Of a stretch of 59,513 bases of DNA, positions 48,871 through 57,494 are shown one piece after another. Below the pieces are notes generated by a model that saw nothing but the letters and a program-made list of their open reading frames with translations, did not search any database and was not told the DNA's origin. Every line of letters begins with the position of its first letter. Positions within the stretch are counted from its first letter, which is position 1. The position numbers were made by a program, and so were the translations under genes. The DNA comes from Gammaproteobacteria bacterium (lineage in GTDB: Bacteria; Pseudomonadota; Gammaproteobacteria; Steroidobacterales; Steroidobacteraceae): positions 1 to 59,513 of the forward strand of contig JAQGOE010000086.1 of assembly GCA_028293725.1 (NCBI GenBank), written 5' to 3'.

Positions 48871-50742
48871 ATGAGAACCTCACTCGCTGCCCTGACGCTG
48901 ACGTGGGTCGCTGGCACCGCCGTGGGGCAAACGCTGCCCGCCCCGGTTCCCGACAACGAAGTCTTCACACGCGAGCAGATCGGACACGCCCTGTCGGCGC
49001 CGACACCGGAGGCCGGTCGCGTCGCGGCCAGCGACCTCAACGCGCCCAAGGACGACGGGCAGTGGACCATGCCGTCGAAGAACTATGCCTCGACGCGATT
49101 CTCTTCACTCACCGAGCTGACGCCAGCAAACGTCAAGCAACTGCAACCGCAGTTCAGTTTTTCACTGGCCGTCAACAAGGGGCAGGAGGCGGCCCCGATC
49201 GTTGCCGACGATACCCTGTATGTCGTGACGGCCTATCCCAACTACGTCTATGCGCTCGATCTGACCAAACCCGGCGCGCCGTTGAAATGGAAGTTCTCCC
49301 CGCGGCCGCTGCCGGCCAGCCAAGGCGTGGCGTGTTGCGACGTCGTCAACCGTGGCGGCTCGGTGAGCAACGGTAAGTACATTTTCAATACACTGGACGG
49401 CCAGACCATTGCGCTAGACGTCAAAACCGGCAAGCCCGTCTGGCGGACCAAGATCGGCAACATCAACATCGGCGAGTCAATCACCATGGCCCCCGTGGTG
49501 GCCGGGGGGCGGGTCTACGTCGGCAATTCCGGCGGCGAACTCGGTGTTCGGGGTTGGGTCGTGGCGCTCGACGAGGAGACTGGCAAGCTCGACTGGAAAG
49601 CATACAACACTGGACCCGACAAGGACGTGCTGATCGACTCGCGGTTCAAGCCTTACTACGCCAGCGCCAAAGGCACTGACCTGGGCGTGAAGTCGTGGCC
49701 GCCGGAAGCCTGGAAGATCGGCGGCGGCAACATGTGGGGCTGGATCACTTACGATGCGGAGTTGCAAGCGATCTATCATGGCACCGGTAATCCCGGGCCA
49801 TGGAACGCCGAACAGCGCCCAGGCGACAACGAGTGGACCGCCGGCCTGTTCGCCCGCGACCCGGCGACCGGCAACGCTCACTGGTACTACCAGTTCTCGC
49901 CCCACGACGAGCACGACTATGACGGCATCAACGAGCAAATTCTGCTCGACATGCCCTTTGGCGGGTCGATGCACAAGGTGTTGGTGCACCTCGATCGTAA
50001 CGGCTACGTCTATGTCATCGACCGGACCGACGGCCAGGTGCTGTCCGCCGACCCGTTCGGACCGGTCAACTCGTCCAAGGGGGTCGATCTACGCACGGGA
50101 CGGCCCATCGTCAATCCCGACAAGGAAACCAAGTTAGGTGAGACAGTCCGCAATATCTGTCCCACCGCCTCGGGATCCAAGGATTGGGAACCCAGCAGCT
50201 TCAGCCCGAAGACGGGTTTGATCTACATCCCCCACGAAAACATGTGCATGGATTGGATGAACGCCCAGGTGAACTACATCGTGGGTACGCCCTACGTCGG
50301 CGCCGAGGTTCACATGAAACCCGGCCCTGGAGGCAATCGCGGCGCACTGACCGCCTGGGATCCGGTCCAGCGCAAGCCGGTCTGGGTGATCAAGGAAAAC
50401 TTCCCCGTATGGTCCGGCACGGTCGTCACCGGCGGTGACCTCGTGTTCTACGGGACGATGGACGGCTGGTTCAAGGCCGCGAACGCCCGGACCGGCGAAA
50501 TCGCCTGGAAGTACAAAGTCGACAGCGGAATCATCAGCCAACCGATCAGTTACAAAGGCCCCGACGGACATCAGTACATCGCCGTGCTTTCGGGTGTCGG
50601 AGGTTGGTCTGGCGCGGTGGTCTCCGGGCCCGTCGATCCGCGTGACGGAAGCGCGGCGCTCGGGATGATCAATGCCATGTCGGATCTCCCCAAATATACG
50701 ACCGCCGGAGGGACACTCTATGTGTTCGCGCTTCCACACTAG
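48871..50742 (+). CDS. xoxF: XoxF/ExaF-like PQQ alcohol dehydrogenase with lanthanide signature (623 aa)
   Basis: A periplasmic PQQ dehydrogenase of the methanol/ethanol family: signal peptide 1-20, eight-bladed propeller, no fused cytochrome. The vicinal disulfide is Cys155-Cys156. Metal and catalytic residues are Glu223 (GELGVRG), Asn307 (GTGNPGPWN) and catalytic Asp349, with Asp351 two residues later (HDYDG). That extra Asp is the mark of lanthanide-dependent XoxF and ExaF/PedH enzymes; calcium MxaF has Ala there. The following cytochrome c and XoxJ-like genes favour XoxF. The substrate may be methanol or a longer alcohol. The start is ATG at 48871, 13 bp after the small membrane protein gene. 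Confidence 0.85.
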   Translation: MRTSLAALTLTWVAGTAVGQTLPAPVPDNEVFTREQIGHALSAPTPEAGRVAASDLNAPKDDGQWTMPSKNYASTRFSSLTELTPANVKQLQPQFSFSLAVNKGQEAAPIVADDTLYVVTAYPNYVYALDLTKPGAPLKWKFSPRPLPASQGVACCDVVNRGGSVSNGKYIFNTLDGQTIALDVKTGKPVWRTKIGNINIGESITMAPVVAGGRVYVGNSGGELGVRGWVVALDEETGKLDWKAYNTGPDKDVLIDSRFKPYYASAKGTDLGVKSWPPEAWKIGGGNMWGWITYDAELQAIYHGTGNPGPWNAEQRPGDNEWTAGLFARDPATGNAHWYYQFSPHDEHDYDGINEQILLDMPFGGSMHKVLVHLDRNGYVYVIDRTDGQVLSADPFGPVNSSKGVDLRTGRPIVNPDKETKLGETVRNICPTASGSKDWEPSSFSPKTGLIYIPHENMCMDWMNAQVNYIVGTPYVGAEVHMKPGPGGNRGALTAWDPVQRKPVWVIKENFPVWSGTVVTGGDLVFYGTMDGWFKAANARTGEIAWKYKVDSGIISQPISYKGPDGHQYIAVLSGVGGWSGAVVSGPVDPRDGSAALGMINAMSDLPKYTTAGGTLYVFALPH

Positions 50743-51337
50743 GTCGCGAGCAGCAACTGTGGCTCTTACGATCGCAACTGCAGGCGCACTCGCGACAACT
50801 CTGGCCGCTTGCAATAGTGGCTCGCACTCTGGCGAAGCGATAGCGGCCGTACCCGCAAGCAATCAGGGCGTTATTGATTCTGGCCTCGAGCCAGGCGTCA
50901 ACCACACGCTGGTGACCATCGACCCGCGCGCAGCGGCCTATTACGACAACGCGGAGGCCGTCAACACGGGCAAGCAGCTCTTCAAGCAGTACAACTGTTC
51001 CGGATGCCACTCGAACGGCGGCGGGGGCATGGGGCCCTCGTTGATGGACAGCGAGTGGATCTATGGCGGGCGCCTCGAGCAGATCCATCAGACACTGGTT
51101 GAAGGGCGCCCCAACGGTATGCCTGCCTGGGGTGGCAAGGTCTCCGACCCGCAGCTTTGGCAGATATCCGCCTATGTCCGCTCGCTGTCGTTACCGCAAA
51201 CCCTGGCGGCCCAGAACGGCCCGACACCCTCTCAGACACCCGCGCCAGTGCCGCGGTCCGCGGAACAGGATACGGGCTGGACGGCGCCTCCTGATACAAC
51301 GAACGATTTTGGGGCCACTATCAAGGGTCCCGATTGA
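50720..51337 (+). CDS. Cytochrome c, probable electron acceptor of the XoxF-like enzyme (205 aa)
   Basis: An N-terminal hydrophobic segment (about 10-30) ends in LAACNS, a possible lipobox, so it may be a membrane-anchored lipoprotein. The heme site is CSGCH, with a candidate axial Met in NGMPAWGG. A Pro-rich tail (about 170-200) follows. Position between the dehydrogenase and the XoxJ-like gene matches XoxG, though the family is broad. The ATG at 50720 overlaps the end of the dehydrogenase gene by 23 bp, and the stop shares one base with the next start. Confidence 0.8.
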   Translation: MCSRFHTRSRAATVALTIATAGALATTLAACNSGSHSGEAIAAVPASNQGVIDSGLEPGVNHTLVTIDPRAAAYYDNAEAVNTGKQLFKQYNCSGCHSNGGGGMGPSLMDSEWIYGGRLEQIHQTLVEGRPNGMPAWGGKVSDPQLWQISAYVRSLSLPQTLAAQNGPTPSQTPAPVPRSAEQDTGWTAPPDTTNDFGATIKGPD

Positions 51338-52236
51338 TGTGGTGGACCGTCGTGGTTCTGCTTAGCCTCGCGCTGACCCCAGCGATGGCGGCGACTGCAA
51401 CGCACGCGGCGCCCGCGCAGGCACGTCAAGAATTGGTCGTTTGCGCGGATCCAAACAACCTGCCCTTCTCGAGCCGCGCTCAACCGGGATTCGAAAATCG
51501 AGTTTCACAACTCGTTGCAAAGGACCTAGGTGTGCGCCTTCGTTACGTCTGGTGGGCACAGCGTCGCGGTTACGTACGTAACACTCTAACAGAATCCAAG
51601 TGTGACCTTTGGCCGGGGGTTGCAACGGGCATGGAACGGGTGCTTCCCACCCGGCCTTACTACCGCTCAACCTACGTTTTTGTGTCACGCGCAGACAGCA
51701 AGCTAGCCGACCTGACGCTCGACGATCCTCGATTGAAGTCCGTGGTCATCGGCGTGCAGATGATCGGCAATGACGCCATGAATACCCCGCCCGCGCACGC
51801 CCTCGCACGCCGCGGAGTCGTGCAAAACATTCGCGGCTTCACGGTCTACGGAGACTACCAGCGCCCCAACCCCCCTGCTCGAATCGTCGACGCGGTCGCC
51901 AGGGGCGAGATCGACGTCGGTTTGGTGTGGGGCCCGTTGGCAGGGTATTTCGTGAACCGTTCTAACACACAGTTGCAGATACAGCCCGTGACTCCGGCCG
52001 TGGACGCCGGGGTGTGGCCGATGACCTACGACATCTCGATGGGCGTCAGACGGGCAGAGCCTCAGTTGAGGACACAGATCGACGCTATCCTGCAGAAAGA
52101 GCGGCTCGCTATTGACCGTATCCTCGATGCTTACCACGTCCCCAGGCTGCCGACGACCCCTTACTCCGCACAGAATCTCAGTGCCAGCGAACGAATCCAC
52201 AGCGCCCCGCCGCCCACGCCGCCAGGCGCGAAATAG
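51337..52236 (+). CDS. xoxJ: XoxJ-like quinoprotein-associated periplasmic binding protein (299 aa)
   Basis: A solute-binding-protein-like fold of the type found beside PQQ alcohol dehydrogenases. Signal peptide 1-18 (ending AMA-A), a start to the mature domain with VCADPNNLPFSSR, then YVWWAQRRGYVRNTL, TRPYYRSTYVF and ARGEIDVGLVWGPLAGYF. Members are thought to help load or activate the dehydrogenase and are needed for alcohol oxidation in methylotrophs. I use the ATG at 51337, directly joined to the cytochrome stop; the TTG just before it is not needed. Convergent with the formaldehyde dehydrogenase gene, 13 bp away. Confidence 0.85.
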   Translation: MWWTVVVLLSLALTPAMAATATHAAPAQARQELVVCADPNNLPFSSRAQPGFENRVSQLVAKDLGVRLRYVWWAQRRGYVRNTLTESKCDLWPGVATGMERVLPTRPYYRSTYVFVSRADSKLADLTLDDPRLKSVVIGVQMIGNDAMNTPPAHALARRGVVQNIRGFTVYGDYQRPNPPARIVDAVARGEIDVGLVWGPLAGYFVNRSNTQLQIQPVTPAVDAGVWPMTYDISMGVRRAEPQLRTQIDAILQKERLAIDRILDAYHVPRLPTTPYSAQNLSASERIHSAPPPTPPGAK

Positions 52237-52249
52237 CTCGCCGCGCCGC

Positions 52250-53407
52250 TCACATCGCGTGTGGATGCAGAACCACCTTCGTCCATCCCTTGTCGCGATG
52301 GTCGAAATGTTTGTAGGCACCAGGCGCCTCATCGAGCGACAACTCGTGAGAGATGATCATTGAAGGTTTCGCGATGTCATGATGAATCAGCTCGCACAGT
52401 TGGCGGTTGTACGCCTTCACGTTGCACTGGCCGGTGCCCATCTTCTGCCCCTTGAACCAGAACTTACCGAAGTCGAAGGCGATCTGGCCCTTCTTGGCGA
52501 GCTTATCCTCGGCGCCCGGATCTTGCGGAACGAACACCCCGATAACACCGATCTGGCCAGTGGCCTTCACGGCATCCACCAGCGCGTTCATGGTCAGATT
52601 CGGAACTTCCTTGCCGGCAGAATTATGGCATTGGTACCCGACGCACTCAGCTCCACAGTCGGCGCCAGCGCCCCCGGTGAAATCGCGGATCTGATCGCCC
52701 ACGTCGCCATCCTTGTCGTCGATCGTGGTCGCGCCCAGCTTCTTCGCCAACGCGAGCCGATCAGCTTCTCCATCGACTACGAAGATCTGACTTGCACCTT
52801 GAATCCGCGCAGACAACGTAGCCATCAGCCCTACAGGCCCTGCTCCAAAAATCACGATTGATTCGCCGGGCTTGAGCGCAGCCAGGCGCGTGGCATGCCA
52901 GCCCGTGGGAAAAATATCGGACAACATCACATAGTCCTTTTCCTTCTCATCGGCATCGTCTGGCAACTTGAGACAATTGAAATCCGCATAGGGCACGCGC
53001 AGGAACTCTGCCTGACCGCCGGAGTAAGGACCCATGCCGGCAAATCCATACGCCGCACCCGCCATACCCGGCATCACGGACGGGTCCGCGCAGGTAAGGC
53101 AATAGCCGCTCAGTCCGCGCTCGCAGTTGGCACAGAAACCACAGCCGACATTGAAGGGCAACACAACCTTATCGCCCTTCTTGATCGCATCCACCGCTTT
53201 TCCGACCTCGACGACCTCGCCGAGGTTCTCGTGGCCCAGGATCTTGCCCTTTTCGACATCCGTACGACCCTCGTACATATGAAGATCGGACCCACAGATG
53301 TTCGTGGTCGTCAGTTGGATCACGACGTCGGTTAGCTTCTCGAGCTTTGCGTCCGGAACTTTGTCCACGGAAACCTTTCGCGGACCATGGTAAACCAACG
53401 CTTTCAT
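52250..53407 (-). CDS. fdhA: Glutathione-independent formaldehyde dehydrogenase (385 aa)
   Basis: A zinc-dependent medium-chain dehydrogenase close to the Pseudomonas putida formaldehyde dehydrogenase. Catalytic zinc ligands lie in NICGSDLHMY and GHENLGEV; structural zinc cysteines are in GCGFCANCERGLSGYCLTC; the NAD motif is GAGPVG. The C-terminal GKFWFKGQKMGTGQCNVK segment is typical of FdhA. It would oxidise formaldehyde to formate with NAD, the next step if the XoxF-like enzyme acts on methanol. The ATG at 53407 is used; the longer frame upstream overlaps the TPP enzyme. A 199-bp gap separates the two divergent genes. Confidence 0.9.
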   Translation of the reverse strand: MKALVYHGPRKVSVDKVPDAKLEKLTDVVIQLTTTNICGSDLHMYEGRTDVEKGKILGHENLGEVVEVGKAVDAIKKGDKVVLPFNVGCGFCANCERGLSGYCLTCADPSVMPGMAGAAYGFAGMGPYSGGQAEFLRVPYADFNCLKLPDDADEKEKDYVMLSDIFPTGWHATRLAALKPGESIVIFGAGPVGLMATLSARIQGASQIFVVDGEADRLALAKKLGATTIDDKDGDVGDQIRDFTGGAGADCGAECVGYQCHNSAGKEVPNLTMNALVDAVKATGQIGVIGVFVPQDPGAEDKLAKKGQIAFDFGKFWFKGQKMGTGQCNVKAYNRQLCELIHHDIAKPSMIISHELSLDEAPGAYKHFDHRDKGWTKVVLHPHAM

Positions 53408-53606
53408 AACACCGCCTATAGTCAAGTTGTTGAGTAGAGATGCGATCCTGCCGTGAACCTTTCGGGGTTTCTTCAGCAAGTGCGAGTCCCACTCCAGCAT
53501 GACCTGCCTCCCGGCGCACTTGAGTCTTTGGGCGCAAGACTTGCTTGATCCTTCGCCTCGCCCGATTGAGCGGGACCGCAATGCCAAGAGCCTTTGACAC
53601 CATTGC

Positions 53607-55424
53607 ATGAGCGCAGACCTGAAATTCAACCCGTGGCGACGCAAGCTGCTGCAACTCGCGGGCGCAACAGGCACGGGCTTGGCTGCTGCGGACATCTTCG
53701 CTACGCAGGCTGCCCTCTCGTTCGGACAGCAACGCTCTCCACTGAAGGACACACCGATGAGCTCCGATCCGACACTCAACACAGCCGACCTGCTGATCGA
53801 GACCCTGATCGCGTGGGACGTGCCATTCGTCTTCGGGCTCGTGGGCGACGGCATCAATTCAATCACCGAGGCCCTGCGAAAACGGCAGGACCGAATCCGC
53901 TTCATTACCGTACGACACGAGGAGGCCGCAGCTTTCATGGCCTGCGGCTACGCCAAGCACACCGGCAAGCTTGGCGTGTGCCTGGCGACGACCGGGCCCG
54001 GCGCGGTGCACCTATTAAACGGCCTCTACGATGCCAAGATGGATTCTGCCCCGGTACTCGCCATTACGGGCACCACGTTTCATGACCTCATCGGGACGAG
54101 TTTCATGCAGGGAGTCGATACGATCTCGCTCATGAGAGACGTTGCCCTCTACAACGTGCAAGTCACGGGGCCACTGCACGCACGAATCGTAGGTAATGTC
54201 GCGTGTCGTGCCGCGCTGAGCGGTCGTGGCGTTGCGCATCTGAGCGTCGCCAAAGACACCCAATCGATGGCCCTGAGCGCCGACAAGCCATCCATGGAGA
54301 ATCACGGTCTCCAAACGTCGGCCCGCTGGGAACCTCCACAAGACGTCCCATCGCCAGACCGGCTTCGCGAGGCCGCGGCCGTGCTCAATGCGGGTCGCAG
54401 AATCGCCATCCTTGCCGGTCAAGGCGCGCTGGGAGCCCGGGCCGAAGTCATTCAAGCGGCAGATAAGCTCGGCGCCCCCGTCGCCAAGGCGCTTCTCGGC
54501 AAGGCGGTGTTGCCCGACGATTCACCCTACACCACCGGTGGCATAGGTCACCTGGGGACGGTGCCCTCGCAACAGTCAATGCAGGAGTGCGATACCCTGC
54601 TCATCCTGGGCTCCACCATGCCGTGGATCGACAGCTATCCCAAACCCGGCCAGGCGCGAGCTGTTCAAGTTGACCTCAATGGCAGCCGTATCGGCCTACG
54701 CTATCCCGTTGAAGTGGGACTCGTCGGGGACGTGAAGGCAACGCTGACTGCGTTACTCCCCTTGCTCGACCGAAAAGCAGATCGGACCTTTCTGTCATCG
54801 GCCCAGAGCCGCATGCGTGAATGGAACACGCTTCTTACTAAAGTAGCGCAGACGAAACGCAGCCCGCTACGACCCCAGATGGTGGTACGGCAATTGGGGG
54901 ATGCGTTGGCCGCCGACGCCATCATCTCCCTTGACTGCGGTGCCAACACCCACTTCGCCGCGCGAATTTTACAACTTCGCGAGAACCAACGATTGACTGG
55001 CACCGGATTGCTGGCAACCATGGGACCGGGTCTTTCATACGCCATTGCCGCGCAACTCGCCTTTCCGCAGCGGCAGTCCGTTGCCATCGTCGGCGACGGC
55101 GGCTTCGCTCAGCTCATGGCCGAATTCGCCACGGCCGTCAAGTATCAGTTGCCGGTCAAAGTCCTGGTTCTAAGCAACCGCAGCCTCGCCGAGGTACGCT
55201 TCGAGCAGGAGGAGTTAGGCAATCCCAACTTCGGTTGCGACCTGTCGCCGATTGATTTCGCCGCATATGCAAAAGCCTGCGGGGCTGCGGGCTTTCGCTG
55301 CACCACACCCGATGAGTTAGGTGCCGCCGTGCGCTCTTTCCTGAGCACGCCCGGCCCCGCGATACTCGACGCCGTGGTGGATGCCAACGAGAAGCCCGCG
55401 TTGCCGGACGAACTGAAGGTCTGA
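53607..55424 (+). CDS. TPP-dependent enzyme, pyruvate oxidase/acetolactate synthase-like, possible Tat signal (605 aa)
   Basis: A thiamine-pyrophosphate enzyme with the usual three domains: an N-terminal pyrimidine-binding domain (about 60-225) with the catalytic Glu in RHEEAAAF, a central domain (about 250-375) and a C-terminal pyrophosphate domain with GDGGFAQLM and the metal-binding Asn in LVLSNRS. From the ATG at 53607 the first 45 residues contain WRRKLLQLAGATGTG, a Tat-like signal, which is odd for a TPP enzyme. An internal ATG at 53757 has AAGGA 8-9 bases upstream and would give a normal cytoplasmic protein. The substrate may be pyruvate or another 2-oxo acid. Confidence 0.85.
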   Translation: MSADLKFNPWRRKLLQLAGATGTGLAAADIFATQAALSFGQQRSPLKDTPMSSDPTLNTADLLIETLIAWDVPFVFGLVGDGINSITEALRKRQDRIRFITVRHEEAAAFMACGYAKHTGKLGVCLATTGPGAVHLLNGLYDAKMDSAPVLAITGTTFHDLIGTSFMQGVDTISLMRDVALYNVQVTGPLHARIVGNVACRAALSGRGVAHLSVAKDTQSMALSADKPSMENHGLQTSARWEPPQDVPSPDRLREAAAVLNAGRRIAILAGQGALGARAEVIQAADKLGAPVAKALLGKAVLPDDSPYTTGGIGHLGTVPSQQSMQECDTLLILGSTMPWIDSYPKPGQARAVQVDLNGSRIGLRYPVEVGLVGDVKATLTALLPLLDRKADRTFLSSAQSRMREWNTLLTKVAQTKRSPLRPQMVVRQLGDALAADAIISLDCGANTHFAARILQLRENQRLTGTGLLATMGPGLSYAIAAQLAFPQRQSVAIVGDGGFAQLMAEFATAVKYQLPVKVLVLSNRSLAEVRFEQEELGNPNFGCDLSPIDFAAYAKACGAAGFRCTTPDELGAAVRSFLSTPGPAILDAVVDANEKPALPDELKV

Positions 55425-55465
55425 TTTCGCCGTGTACCAACCGCCGATATAGCAGGAGCAGTTAA

Positions 55466-55630
55466 ATGGCCAGTACGAAACAACGCGCTGCCGCTCGCCG
55501 CAACGTGCGTAAGGCCTCCACGGCCGCAAAGCGCAAAAAGACCATTAGCAAGTTGCCGAAGCGCACCCGCACAGCTCTGGGGAAACAAGCGGCGAAAGTC
55601 GCCCAACGCAAACGCCGCTCTCCGCGGTAG
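55466..55630 (+). CDS. Small basic protein (54 aa)
   Basis: A short open frame with a good AGGAG upstream of the ATG. The product is very rich in Lys, Arg and Ala (start MASTKQRAAARRNVRKAST, later RTRTALGKQAAK), and similar small basic proteins occur in other proteobacteria. It has no membrane or signal segment. Its composition suggests nucleic-acid binding or histone-like behaviour; function unknown. It lies 41 bp after the TPP enzyme gene. Confidence 0.7.
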   Translation: MASTKQRAAARRNVRKASTAAKRKKTISKLPKRTRTALGKQAAKVAQRKRRSPR

Positions 55631-55640
55631 AGAGGGGTCT

Positions 55641-56840
55641 CTAGTGGCGCGTCCCTCGCTGCGGCTGCAAAACCACCTTGGTCACCTCGTTCTGTTGCTC
55701 CTTGAAAATCTTATAACCGTGCGCCGCCTCTTCCAACGACAGCCGATGGCTGATGAGGAAGGTCGTATTCAGCTTGCCCCGCAGAATCAGCTCCAGCAGC
55801 TCCGGCATGTACTTCTGCACGTGCGTCTGCCCGCTTTTCACCGTGAGCCCTTTCTCCATCAGGGCGCCGATCGGAAACTTGTCCGCCATCCCGCCGTAGA
55901 CACCGGGGATCGAGACTCGCCCGCCCTTCCTGCAGGCCACGATAGCCTGCCGCAACGCATGCGGACGATCGGTGGCGAGACCCACGGCGGCCTTCACGTG
56001 ATCCAAAGTGTTATCAATCGTAAATCCGTGGCTTTCCATGCCCACCGCATCGATACACGCGTCGGGCCCGATTCCCCCGGTCATCTCGACCAGGGCCTCC
56101 CGTACGTTCACTTCCTCGAAGTCGATGACCTCGGCGCCCAGCGATTTCGCCAGAGCCAGACGGCGCGGGTAGTGATCGATCGCGATCACCCGGTGCGCTC
56201 CCAACACCAGGGCGCTCTGAATCGCGAACAACCCGACCGGCCCGCAGCCCCACACAGCCACCACATCGCCAGGCTCGATGTCGCAGTTATCGGCCGCCAT
56301 CCATCCGGTGGGGAGAATGTCGGACAGGAACAGCACCTTCTCGTCTGCAATGCCGTCCGGAATGACAATGGGCCCCACATCGGCGTAAGGCACCCGCACA
56401 TACTCCGCCTGGCCGCCGGCATACCCCCCGGTGAGGTGTGAATAGCCAAAAGCCCCCGTCATGGGATATCCGTACAACTTCTCCGACATGTCGGCCGTTT
56501 CAGCCGGATTGGAGTTATCACAACCCGAGTACTGCTGCTTCTGGCAAAAAAAACACTGCCCGCAGGCGATCACGAACGGCACCACCACCCGCTCCCCGAC
56601 TCTGAGCTTCTGATTGCCCGGCCCCACCTCGACCACCTCACCCATGAATTCGTGGCCGAGGATGTCGCCCGCTTTCAGAGTCGGAATGTAATGATCGTAC
56701 AGGTGCAGGTCAGATCCGCAGATTGCCGTCGAGGTAATACGAATGATGGCATCCCGGGGATTGATGATTTGCGGATCAGGTACGGTCTCCACTCTGACGT
56801 CGTGCTTACCATGCCAGGTCAATGCGCGCATTCCGGACAC
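55641..56840 (-). CDS. Zinc-dependent alcohol dehydrogenase, formaldehyde dehydrogenase-like (399 aa)
   Basis: A second medium-chain zinc dehydrogenase. Catalytic zinc residues fall in [11 protein letters not shown] and GHEFMGEV; the structural zinc site is [15 protein letters not shown]; the NAD motif is WGCGPVG. It shares with FdhA the VPYADVGP and [10 protein letters not shown] segments but diverges at the C-terminus, so formaldehyde is only one option; glutathione-dependent or other alcohol substrates are possible. A start at the second Met (MRALTW) is possible. It follows the SRPBCC gene by 27 bp on the same strand. Confidence 0.88.
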   Translation of the reverse strand: MSGMRALTWHGKHDVRVETVPDPQIINPRDAIIRITSTAICGSDLHLYDHYIPTLKAGDILGHEFMGEVVEVGPGNQKLRVGERVVVPFVIACGQCFFCQKQQYSGCDNSNPAETADMSEKLYGYPMTGAFGYSHLTGGYAGGQAEYVRVPYADVGPIVIPDGIADEKVLFLSDILPTGWMAADNCDIEPGDVVAVWGCGPVGLFAIQSALVLGAHRVIAIDHYPRRLALAKSLGAEVIDFEEVNVREALVEMTGGIGPDACIDAVGMESHGFTIDNTLDHVKAAVGLATDRPHALRQAIVACRKGGRVSIPGVYGGMADKFPIGALMEKGLTVKSGQTHVQKYMPELLELILRGKLNTTFLISHRLSLEEAAHGYKIFKEQQNEVTKVVLQPQRGTRH

Positions 56841-56867
56841 TCCTCGAGATAAATGAATTCGCCCCGC

Positions 56868-57455
56868 TCACCGCCCCCGCGGAGCCGCCTCGGGCGGCTG
56901 CGCAGTGGCGACTTCTCCGGTCTCCATGAGCTGTTTGAAACGCCGCAGATCGCGGCGCGCCTGGATGTTGGGCTCCCGCTGTAAGAGTTTGGCGAGCGCT
57001 TTACCGACCGTCCCACCCGGAGGGTCATAAACGATCGTAACCGTCACCACGGTGCCGCGCCCGTTGCTGGAGTCGCGAAACTCGACTCGTCCGCTGTTGC
57101 GGACATCGGCGCCTTTTACGGATGCCCAGGCAATCAAGGATCCAGGCTCGTCTTCTGTCACGACCGAGTCCCACTCGACCGTGCGATCACCCGGAGCCGT
57201 CACCACCCAGTGGGAGCGGCGTTCATCCAACACGCTGATCGCCTCGATGTTCTCCATGAACCGTGTCAAATTAGTGAAGTCACGCCAGAACGCGTACAAC
57301 TCCCCGCGAGGACGATTGATAGACACCGTCCGCCCGACGAGTTGGTCGTCTTTCTCGACGTTCGCGCCCGGCCCCGCCACCGCTCTCGGATCGGGTTTTT
57401 TCGCAGCCGACAAAGGCGCATCGCCGCGGGTGGTACGGGTGGTCTGCTCAGCCAT
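56868..57455 (-). CDS. SRPBCC/polyketide cyclase-like protein (195 aa)
   Basis: A START-like SRPBCC domain (about 40-175): the INRPRGELYAFWRDFTNLTRFM opening, a central WDSVVTEDEPGSLIAW and a terminal helix with LAKLLQREPN. Such domains bind hydrophobic ligands, and many are stand-alone membrane-stress proteins. The N-terminal 35 residues are polar and probably disordered. The ATG at 57455 has AGGAG upstream. It sits between the SDR and the alcohol dehydrogenase in a leftward run. Confidence 0.85.
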   Translation of the reverse strand: MAEQTTRTTRGDAPLSAAKKPDPRAVAGPGANVEKDDQLVGRTVSINRPRGELYAFWRDFTNLTRFMENIEAISVLDERRSHWVVTAPGDRTVEWDSVVTEDEPGSLIAWASVKGADVRNSGRVEFRDSSNGRGTVVTVTIVYDPPGGTVGKALAKLLQREPNIQARRDLRRFKQLMETGEVATAQPPEAAPRGR

Positions 57456-57494
57456 GACACGCTCCTGACACAATGAGTGAATCGCGGTACACGC

